DNA of 40,328 bases from the NCBI GenBank assembly GCA_030696155.1, contig JAUYSY010000057.1, positions 1 through 40,328 of the forward strand, read 5' to 3'. Each line of letters opens with the position of its first letter. Positions within the stretch are counted from its first letter, which is position 1. The notes under the pieces were generated by a model that worked only from the letters and a program-made list of their open reading frames with translations, was not told where the DNA came from and searched no databases. The position numbers and the translations under genes are program-made. This stretch comes from Alphaproteobacteria bacterium (lineage in GTDB: Bacteria; Pseudomonadota; Alphaproteobacteria; JAUXUR01). Shown here piece by piece: positions 34,175-40,328 of the stretch.

Positions 34175-35359
34175 ATGAAAAATTTTTTGTTGTTTATTTT
34201 TATTACTTTAACGTTTTTTTCTGCAACAGCTAATGAACATGCTGAAAAAAATAAAATTTTTAATAAAATTCTTTTAAGCATTGAAAATAAAAAAAGCGAA
34301 AAAGATCTTAAGTTTTATTATATGAAAAACCTATATAGTCGTTTATTTGAAAAATTTCAATCAGTTTCCAGAAGATTCAACCAATCGCATTCAAAATTTA
34401 ACGATATTTTTGTTAATGAGTATTTTAAAGAAAAACAAAAAGAAAGAAAAATAAATCTTGATATACAGAAAAAACTTTATTTGAGTAAAATATCAAAGTC
34501 TGAGTTACAAGAAATTGCACAATTAAAAATTCATCCTATGGTTTTAAAATACGCCCTTAATATTGTTGGATCAAATTTTGATAGTAATGATTTCAAATTA
34601 TTATTAAGCCAAAACTCTATTTACAATCCAGCAACACCAAATTTATTAAAAGAAATTTTGACCGATGTTTTTCAAAAAGCACAAAAAGAAAACGTTAATG
34701 CTGAAAAATTAAATATTTTTGAAAAAGCTGTTTTTGACGCTTTTGAGTCTGAAGAATTTCAGAAAATGTTATCAAATTACATTACAACAACAGATAAAGA
34801 CATGCGCAGTTTTAATTACTCTGTAGCAACTGATCTACGAACACCTGAAAAAGAACAACTTGCACAGGAAATAGCGGATGGAGAGCTTGCTTATTTGAAT
34901 AATCCAGAAATTTATCGTCTTAACAGACTGCTTGTTACAATTCTTTATAAAGCGAAAAAACTACTTAATGGATTAGATGAAGAGCAAACTAAATTTTTTC
35001 CTGTTTTTAAAGATTATATTAAAAACGAAGGAAGAAAAAAAATAATAGATTTTTACCAAAAATCTTTTATTAAAATTATGGCAACTGCCATGCCAGATGT
35101 ATACACTTTGCAAGAACTAAAGGAAATTAAACATTTCAATAGGTTAGAGTCTGTTAAAAAAATACGTAAATTAAGCGCAGAACATCATAATCATGTTAAA
35201 AACAAACTGATTAAAGACATAAAAGCTGGAAAAGCACCTTTTCAAATAGCCCTTGTTAGAGCATTAAATATAGCAAAAAAACAAGGATTAGATTCAAAAA
35301 TAATTAACGAGGAACTTGCAAAACTTAAAGTAGAATTTAAGGCTTTAAGCAAGGATTAA
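34175..35359 (+). CDS. exported helical protein of unknown function
   Basis: 394 aa from the ATG at 34175, chosen because GGGGTG lies just ahead and a signal peptide follows (MKNFLLFIFITLTFFSATANE). A -10-like TATAAT at 34140 lies upstream, but no good -35 box. The mature protein is Lys-rich and nearly all helical (for example LLKEILTDVFQKAQKE, EKEQLAQEIADGELAYL, RIKKLSAEHHNHVKNKL-like). No catalytic motif, transmembrane segment or known domain is recognised. It lies between the lipase and the tol operon and ends at a hairpin. Composition and plan resemble the other orphan exported proteins here. Confidence 0.7.
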   Translation: MKNFLLFIFITLTFFSATANEHAEKNKIFNKILLSIENKKSEKDLKFYYMKNLYSRLFEKFQSVSRRFNQSHSKFNDIFVNEYFKEKQKERKINLDIQKKLYLSKISKSELQEIAQLKIHPMVLKYALNIVGSNFDSNDFKLLLSQNSIYNPATPNLLKEILTDVFQKAQKENVNAEKLNIFEKAVFDAFESEEFQKMLSNYITTTDKDMRSFNYSVATDLRTPEKEQLAQEIADGELAYLNNPEIYRLNRLLVTILYKAKKLLNGLDEEQTKFFPVFKDYIKNEGRKKIIDFYQKSFIKIMATAMPDVYTLQELKEIKHFNRLESVKKIRKLSAEHHNHVKNKLIKDIKAGKAPFQIALVRALNIAKKQGLDSKIINEELAKLKVEFKALSKD

Positions 35360-35371
35360 TTTATTATATTT

Positions 35372-35406
35372 TTTGGGCGTGTTGATAATTCACCACCACG
35401 CCCAAA
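35372..35406. terminator. perfect 10-bp hairpin before the tol operon
   Basis: TTTGGGCGTG (35372-35381) pairs with CACGCCCAAA (35397-35406) around a 15-nt loop, 12 nt after the stop of the preceding gene. No T-run follows on the plus strand. It probably ends that transcript. Confidence 0.6.
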
Positions 35407-35555
35407 GGTTCCAGATCCTCTTCACCACCCACCCAAATCATACACATAGCCAATAGTGAAACATCAACAAAACCTGAGAATACATTATTAAAGTAACTTT
35501 AAAAAACGCCCGTTATGTGAGAGAATCAATAAAAACAAAATGAGCTTTAAAACCA

Positions 35556-36047
35556 ATGCACCAACATCAACAAGCCCAACTGCCTTATGACCTAAATCGA
35601 GGTCGATGGGAAGATAAAGTATTTATTTGGCCATTACGTGTTTATTACGAAGATTCAGATATGTCTGGCCATGTCTTTCACGCGAATTATTTGAAATATG
35701 CTGAACGCGGTCGTTCTGAAATGATTCGTGCCATGCATATTCCTCCGTTATATTTACGCGAAAAAGAAAAAATATATTTTGTGATTCGAAAGATCGAAGT
35801 TGATTTTATAGCTTCTTGTTTCGTTGATGATTTCCTTGAAGTAAAAACAGATGTTTTGAAATTCGCACCCACTAATGTTTTGTTTTCTCAAGAAATAATG
35901 AAACAAAACAAGTTAATAGCATCTCTCAAAGTACATATGGCATGCATGAATTTAGAGGGTAAAATTACAAAACTACCCGAAATAATTAAAGAAATTTATA
36001 ATCAATTACCCGATTTATCTTTTGCTAAAAATAGGGTATTAATATAG
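35556..36047 (+). CDS. ybgC: Tol-Pal-associated acyl-CoA thioesterase (YbgC)
   Basis: 163 aa, hot-dog fold. The active-site region is VYYEDSDMSGHVFHANYLKYAERGRSEMIR, with the catalytic Asp in EDSD, as in YbgC proteins that hydrolyse acyl-CoA or acyl-ACP at the inner membrane. The usual EDTDAGG is changed to EDSDMSG. The Shine-Dalgarno before the ATG is weak. It is the first gene of ybgC-tolQ-tolR-tolA, the canonical order. No promoter is clear in the 150-bp spacer upstream. Confidence 0.9.
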   Translation: MHQHQQAQLPYDLNRGRWEDKVFIWPLRVYYEDSDMSGHVFHANYLKYAERGRSEMIRAMHIPPLYLREKEKIYFVIRKIEVDFIASCFVDDFLEVKTDVLKFAPTNVLFSQEIMKQNKLIASLKVHMACMNLEGKITKLPEIIKEIYNQLPDLSFAKNRVLI

Positions 36048-36075
36048 CAACTTAAATTCAACTTAGGCAAGATCG

Positions 36076-36759
36076 ATGATTCAAGGCAGCGAAGATTTTT
36101 CATTTATAGGGTTGTTTTTACGCGCAGATTTAGTTGTAAAAACAGTCATGATCGTCCTTATTTTAGCATCCATTTGGTGTTGGGCAATTATTTTTGAAAA
36201 AATAACCCGTATACGTAGACTTAATAAAAGCGCCAATGAATTTGAAGATCGCTTTTGGTCTGGACAATCACTTGAAGATCTTTTTAAGCAAATAGGCCCT
36301 CAACCAACTGACCCTATGTCTTCAATTTTTGTATCCGGCATGCGCGAATGGGCACGCTCCTTACGTGCATCCAACCCTGTGCAAGGTTTACAAGCGCGCA
36401 TTGAGCGCGTTATGACCGTTACCTTAGGGCGCGAAATGGAAGATCTGGAAAAATATATGAGCTTCTTAGCCTCCGTTGGCTCAACCGCTACTTTTGCAGG
36501 CCTTTTTGGTACTGTGTGGGGTATTATGAGCTCATTCCAAGCCATTGCGGTCTCGCAAAACACATCCTTAGCCGTTGTAGCACCTGGTATTGCTGAAGCC
36601 TTGCTGGCAACAGCTTTAGGTCTTGTTGCAGCTATTCCTGCAGTTGTTGCCTATAATAAAATTTCAAATGATTTAAATCGCTACGCAAAACGATTAGAAG
36701 CCTTTACAACAGAATTTAGTTCGATTTTATCACGTCGCGTTGAAGAGAAAGCAGCTTAA
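36076..36759 (+). CDS. tolQ: TolQ, proton-channel subunit of the Tol-Pal system
   Basis: 227 aa, inner membrane, three transmembrane segments: VKTVMIVLILASIWCWAIIF near residue 25, then VGSTATFAGLFGTVWGIM and APGIAEALLATALGLVAAIP-VVAY. With TolR it forms the proton-driven motor for outer-membrane invagination and integrity at division. The ExbB/TolQ signature GLFGTVWGI and the second TM3 motif are intact. It lies 28 nt after ybgC and two bases before tolR. Confidence 0.95.
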   Translation: MIQGSEDFSFIGLFLRADLVVKTVMIVLILASIWCWAIIFEKITRIRRLNKSANEFEDRFWSGQSLEDLFKQIGPQPTDPMSSIFVSGMREWARSLRASNPVQGLQARIERVMTVTLGREMEDLEKYMSFLASVGSTATFAGLFGTVWGIMSSFQAIAVSQNTSLAVVAPGIAEALLATALGLVAAIPAVVAYNKISNDLNRYAKRLEAFTTEFSSILSRRVEEKAA

Positions 36760-36761
36760 AG

Positions 36762-37259
36762 ATGGCAGGACCTTTAGTAAGCCGTCGTGGCAGAGAAAAT
36801 TATAAGCCATTATACGAGATCAACGTCACCCCTTTTGTTGACGTCATGTTGGTATTACTTATCGTTTTTATGGTTACTGCCCCATTAATGAATGTAGGCG
36901 TCCCTGTTGATTTACCAAGCACCAATAGCGCCGTTTTAACAGATCAAGTTGAACCATTGGTTGTCTCCTTGAACGCAAAAGAGGAAATTTACATTCAAGA
37001 AACGCAAGTGGCTTTAGAAGAACTCGTCCCAAGATTATTAGCAATTACGGAAAATAAAGACGATACCAAAATATTTGTACGTGGGGATGAAGCCTTGCTT
37101 TATGGTCGTGTGATGGAAATTATGGGGCATATCAGTGCTGCAGGTTTTAAAAAAGTAACCTTGGTAGCGCAAATGCCTCAAAATAAAGTGAGTGCAAAAC
37201 CTAATGCAGCATCAAAAGATCAAAAGCTAAGCAAGAATAATGTTCAGCCAAAACGATAA
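36762..37259 (+). CDS. tolR: TolR, ExbD-like subunit of the Tol-Pal system
   Basis: 165 aa with one transmembrane segment that carries the essential aspartate: EINVTPFVDVMLVLLIVFMV. The periplasmic domain follows (VPVDLPSTNS..., IFVRGDEALLYGRVMEIMG). It couples proton flow through TolQ to TolA. The C-terminus is longer than in E. coli TolR (142 aa) and ends in a Lys/Asn-rich tail. Its last 20 bases overlap the tolA frame. Confidence 0.95.
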   Translation: MAGPLVSRRGRENYKPLYEINVTPFVDVMLVLLIVFMVTAPLMNVGVPVDLPSTNSAVLTDQVEPLVVSLNAKEEIYIQETQVALEELVPRLLAITENKDDTKIFVRGDEALLYGRVMEIMGHISAAGFKKVTLVAQMPQNKVSAKPNAASKDQKLSKNNVQPKR

Positions 37260-38196
37260 TTTCCAAAATAATGAAAGCATGAGCAAAGGTTTTATCTTTT
37301 CAATCATCTTTCATATAGCAATCTTACTTTTGATGATTATAGGTCTTCCTTTTTCGCTTGATAAAGAAATCATTATGCCGGAACTTGTCGGTTTTGAAAT
37401 GGTAACGTCGCTCCCTGAAAACGCAGAAATTAAACAAGTTGTGCCCGAACCCAAGCCTGAACCCATCATCGAAAAACCAACACCTCAACCGCTTGTGCCA
37501 CCTGAACCTGAATTTGTGCCTGAAGAAACTAAAATTGGTGCAATCGAAGATCAACCAACACCCCCTCCCCCTACACCTATCCCAGAACCCGATCCAATCC
37601 CAGCACCCAAACCTGAGGTGAAACCAGATATTAAGCCAGAGATCAAACCTGATATTGTGCAGAAACCAGTTCCTGTCAAAGACATAAAACCTGAACCAAA
37701 ACCTATACTGAAGCCTGTTCCACAAGCAGCTGCCATTAAACCCATGCAGAAACCTAAAAACCCGAATGCACCCAAAACCAAAGAAGATAAAGAATTCGAT
37801 GATGTATTAGAATCCGTTTTAGCAATGGATGAAGCGCCTAAAGTTGTACCAAAAAAACCAACCGAATCAGGCGGCAAGCAAGGCCCTAAGGGCTTGGATG
37901 ATTCTGATATTGCCATGATTGCAAAACAAATTGAACCATGCTGGGAATTCCAGGAAGTACGCGATGTGAATATTGTCTTTAAAGTTGACATCAGCAAAGA
38001 TGGCCATTTCACCAATCCTAAAATGGATGAAACCTACGAAATAACATCTAATCCCGTAAATCGTGCGATAGCAGATGCAGCACACCGCGCTATATTAAAT
38101 CCAAAATGCAATGATTTTGGCTGGCTGAAAAAGAAATACGCTGATGTTTCATCGCTTAAAGTGAACTTTAATCCTAGAAACATGGTTGGATATTAA
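37240..38196 (+). CDS. tolA: TolA, energy-transducing periplasmic protein
   Basis: 318 aa. One membrane anchor near the N-terminus (GFIFSIIFHIAILLLMIIG) with the conserved SxxxH-type face, followed by a long Pro/Lys/Glu-rich spanning region (~65-170; repeated PEPKPE and KPDIKPE units) instead of the helical domain II of E. coli. The C-terminal domain (~210-318) has the TolA/TonB-like fold (IAKQIEPCWEF, VDISKDGHF, NRAIADAAHRAI) with two Cys. The start at 37240 lies within tolR; an internal ATG at 37279 is also possible. In relatives tolB and pal follow; here the next gene is convergent and unrelated. Confidence 0.9.
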   Translation: MFSQNDNFQNNESMSKGFIFSIIFHIAILLLMIIGLPFSLDKEIIMPELVGFEMVTSLPENAEIKQVVPEPKPEPIIEKPTPQPLVPPEPEFVPEETKIGAIEDQPTPPPPTPIPEPDPIPAPKPEVKPDIKPEIKPDIVQKPVPVKDIKPEPKPILKPVPQAAAIKPMQKPKNPNAPKTKEDKEFDDVLESVLAMDEAPKVVPKKPTESGGKQGPKGLDDSDIAMIAKQIEPCWEFQEVRDVNIVFKVDISKDGHFTNPKMDETYEITSNPVNRAIADAAHRAILNPKCNDFGWLKKKYADVSSLKVNFNPRNMVGY

Positions 38197-38292
38197 CCTT
38201 CATTCTACTCCCCGCGGACTTCCCCACGGGCATATCATCACCCAAAAGTGTTTCAACCTATTGATATTTAATAACTATTGCTTGCTCCACCT

Positions 38293-38417
38293 CCTACGTC
38301 CCGCGACTTGATCGCGGGATCCGGACGATCTTTCCTAAAGTTAACATTGTATAAATTAAGCAATGACATCTTCTTTATTTACTTTCTGGATCCCGCGGAC
38401 AAGCCGCGGGACGTAGG
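38293..38417. repeat. palindromic REP-like pair, GC-rich arms
   Basis: Two 32-bp arms, 38293-38324 and 38386-38417, are inverted copies with 28 of 32 identical bases (CCTACGTCCCGCG...GCGGGATCC). Each arm is itself a hairpin (CCCGCGA/TCGCGGG and CCCGCGG/CCGCGGG). A partial third copy (CCCCGCGGACTTCCCCACGGG) lies near 38212. The arms are far more GC-rich than the surroundings. Elements with this kind of CCGCGG hairpin are common between genes in Rickettsiales and relatives, as I recall. They lie between the convergent tolA and hydrolase genes. Confidence 0.8.
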
Positions 38418-38519
38418 AAGAGAGGTTTATAATTATGGGCAATGATATGCCAAAGGGGGGGCAGGAAAGTGACCAATATCAATCAACCAATAGCATTTTC
38501 AAGTTGTTTTACTATGCTC

Positions 38520-40328
38520 TTATGAAATAAACATATCATCACTCATAATATCATTTACCCCATGACGTTCTAATTCTTTTTCTAACAATCCATCATCTAA
38601 TTCTAATAAATCATTTAAAAAGTTTAAATCTCCATAATCTTTATCTTGCCCCACAAAAAGTGGCATCACGTCTTTAAAGGCTTCAGCCTCATCTTCTTTA
38701 AAATTTTTCCATGTTTTTTTTGCCTTTTCAAAACTTTTCATTACATCTTGATCTAATTCATACATATTAATCAACTCACTATTTTCCACAAAAAAACTAC
38801 GCATGGATCTTAAAAAAGCAAGATAACTTCTTTTAATTGTTAGATCATATGATCTATAATAAGATGAAAATTTCAACAACAATTTTTTGTAACTTCCAAG
38901 TAGTTCAGGCGCAATTTCAGAGGGATCACTCTCCACAAACTCTTCCATAATTGGATTCTCATTTGGATGCTCATTATGCATTTTTTTCGAAAAATGAATC
39001 CAATTTTTATAATCTCGTGCAAAGCCTTTTGCAAGTTGATCATCCGTAATAGGTTCAGATTTAATCAGCGACATAAGATAAGCAGGTTCATTTTTAATCG
39101 CATAAAAAACACAAAATATATTTTTCAATTCTTCTTCACTTAAGACACGTTTTTTTTCATGTTCCTGATGATGCATCTCCGCTAAAAACAATTGTTCGGG
39201 CGTTGCAGAAATGTCATTTTCATAGGATTTTATTAATCCCACCAAATTAATCCATTTTGAAAGCGCTACATTATGAACAATTTTATCTTTTTTCATAAAA
39301 TCACGTATCACTGAAGAATACGTTAATAATTCTTCGAAATGATTTGGTGCACCATGCCCTGTATTAAGAAGTTCTTTTGTATTACACTCAATGCCATTAT
39401 ACGTAAACCATGTTTTAACCAAACGTTCTTTACCCATTTTTTTAATTTTTTCGTAAAAATTAGTCCAATCCCGCATATTAACATTATTGTCATATGCATT
39501 TCCAAGTACTAAAAGAACATCATTAAAATTACTCGGATCTATTTTAAGGTTATATAGACGTCCTAAAATATCCCATTTTTCATTTTCACCTGAAGAGAGC
39601 CAACCATTATGAGAAATATACCCATCCCAACTATTAGGATATTTTTGTGCTTGCATCAACGCAGTTAAACCACCAAAACTAGCACCATATAGGTATTTAG
39701 GAACATTTTTAATATTATTTAAAGATGGATGAATAGATTCAGGATGTGTATTAATGACATGCAAAAAACTTTGAATACAATATTGCAATTTATTCATATA
39801 ATTTTCAGTCATTTTAGATTGATGAATTTCATTATCTAACAAATCAGGTAAATTTAAATTAATAATCATAATATTTTGACGTGCTAAATAAGCATCAACA
39901 CCTTCTAACACTGAGGGTTTATATGCCCATTTAAGACGCGCATCTTTTTTCCACCCACCATAAACATTAACTTTAATGGCTTCAATTTTACATGGATTTA
40001 CAGGAAAATGAATTGTATATCCAATAGGACATATAGATCCATCATCAAGTCGTACATTTATAGTCCGACCAACATTGAAATTAACATTTACATCCATACC
40101 ATCATTGTATTTTTGTTGATTAGAAATAATTCCAGTTCGCACTGAGAAAAATTCATTTTGCAAAGATTCTACATCATCAACATTATCAGAAAACAAATAT
40201 TTATAAAAATCAGCATAAGGAAGCGGCACTATATTTACGGCATCTTTTTGACCATGTTGTTCTATAAAATTATTAACATCCCTGTCTATATTATTAAAAT
40301 TTTTATTATTAAATTTTAAAATAAAAAC
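38520..40328 (-). CDS. alpha/beta hydrolase, prolyl-oligopeptidase (S9)-like, N-terminus outside the window
   Basis: The frame is open from 38520 to the window edge (at least 602 codons) with no stop, so the true start lies beyond 40328. A GTG at 40229 is the first internal candidate but has no ribosome site. The nucleophile elbow is LYGASFGGLTALMQAQKYP, with the Ser ~184 residues after that GTG. An Asp (LGNAYDNNVN) and a His (NTGHGAPNHFEE) follow at the right distances for a catalytic triad of the S9/esterase type. An N-terminal beta-rich part and a ~250-residue helical C-terminal extension flank it. The missing N-terminus may hold a signal peptide like its neighbours. Substrate unknown; peptidase or esterase. 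Confidence 0.75.
   Translation of the reverse strand, partial: VFILKFNNKNFNNIDRDVNNFIEQHGQKDAVNIVPLPYADFYKYLFSDNVDDVESLQNEFFSVRTGIISNQQKYNDGMDVNVNFNVGRTINVRLDDGSICPIGYTIHFPVNPCKIEAIKVNVYGGWKKDARLKWAYKPSVLEGVDAYLARQNIMIINLNLPDLLDNEIHQSKMTENYMNKLQYCIQSFLHVINTHPESIHPSLNNIKNVPKYLYGASFGGLTALMQAQKYPNSWDGYISHNGWLSSGENEKWDILGRLYNLKIDPSNFNDVLLVLGNAYDNNVNMRDWTNFYEKIKKMGKERLVKTWFTYNGIECNTKELLNTGHGAPNHFEELLTYSSVIRDFMKKDKIVHNVALSKWINLVGLIKSYENDISATPEQLFLAEMHHQEHEKKRVLSEEELKNIFCVFYAIKNEPAYLMSLIKSEPITDDQLAKGFARDYKNWIHFSKKMHNEHPNENPIMEEFVESDPSEIAPELLGSYKKLLLKFSSYYRSYDLTIKRSYLAFLRSMRSFFVENSELINMYELDQDVMKSFEKAKKTWKNFKEDEAEAFKDVMPLFVGQDKDYGDLNFLNDLLELDDGLLEKELERHGVNDIMSDDMFIS

Noticed and set aside
37324..38015. 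Long minus-strand open frames with Gly/Trp-rich translations opposite tolA
   Set aside because: They mirror the Pro/Lys-rich repeats of tolA on the other strand and have no start signal.
1..40328. tRNA, rRNA or CRISPR arrays
   Set aside because: I looked in the spacers for cloverleaf ends, conserved rRNA sequence and regularly spaced direct repeats and saw none; a short tRNA could still be missed by eye.

Overview
The window looks like the chromosome of an AT-rich alphaproteobacterium with an intracellular, probably protist-associated, life style (Holosporales/Paracaedibacter-like is my best guess; Rickettsiales-like is possible). The evidence is a UPF0262-family gene, the short ProS type, the infA-maf-RNase E/G-yacG order and a ybgC-tolQRA cluster, all usual in Alphaproteobacteria. 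These alternate with about a dozen large genes that start with Sec signal peptides and encode eukaryote-directed or toxin-like domains. Taxonomy is inferred from gene content only.

Layout. 1-5.8 kb: three related exported glycosyltransferase-like proteins (one cut by the window edge, one on the minus strand, one on the plus strand). The plus-strand one is fused to an aminoglycoside/choline-kinase-like domain with a duplicated, decayed C-lobe. 5.9-7.4 kb: OsmC-like peroxiredoxin, GNAT acetyltransferase and an exported DUF192 protein. 7.7-9.5 kb: a tail-to-tail overlapping pair, an exported HNH/Endo VII (LHH-like) nuclease candidate and an exported SUKH-like (SMI1/KNR4) immunity candidate. 9.9-10.7 kb: an exported basic protein ending in a polylysine plus CaaX box (CSIM), a eukaryotic prenylation signal. 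10.8-13.4 kb: CDGSH iron-sulfur protein, ispH, rnhA and a CarD/CdnL regulator. 13.8-18.1 kb: an exported protein of unknown function, a UPF0262 protein and an exported TPR protein. 18.3-20.5 kb: infA, maf, a truncated RNase E/G-type protein and yacG. 20.6-23.2 kb: an exported TPR gene split by an in-frame amber codon, and an exported protein with the Thr-Cys-His spacing of CheD-type glutamine deamidases. 23.4-26.6 kb: proS-lolC/E-lolD with overlapping ends. 26.7-29.3 kb: an exported serine-rich protein with a HicA-like C-terminal domain, bracketed by a 24-bp direct repeat shared with the end of lolD. 30-35.4 kb: a DUF2608/HAD-like exported protein, a class-3 lipase behind a perfect consensus promoter, and another exported protein of unknown function. 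35.5-38.2 kb: ybgC-tolQ-tolR-tolA without tolB-pal. 38.5 kb to the end: an alpha/beta hydrolase whose N-terminus lies outside the window.

The housekeeping genes form compact, often overlapping operons. The effector-like genes are single units in AT-rich spacers, several with recognisable sigma70 promoters and hairpin terminators. Four unrelated palindromic inverted-repeat elements of 120-165 bp sit in spacers between genes. The strongest candidates for undescribed biology are the exported nuclease/SUKH pair, the CaaX protein, the exported CheD-like deamidase and the kinase-glycosyltransferase fusion. Every function here is assigned by eye from motifs; no database search was run.
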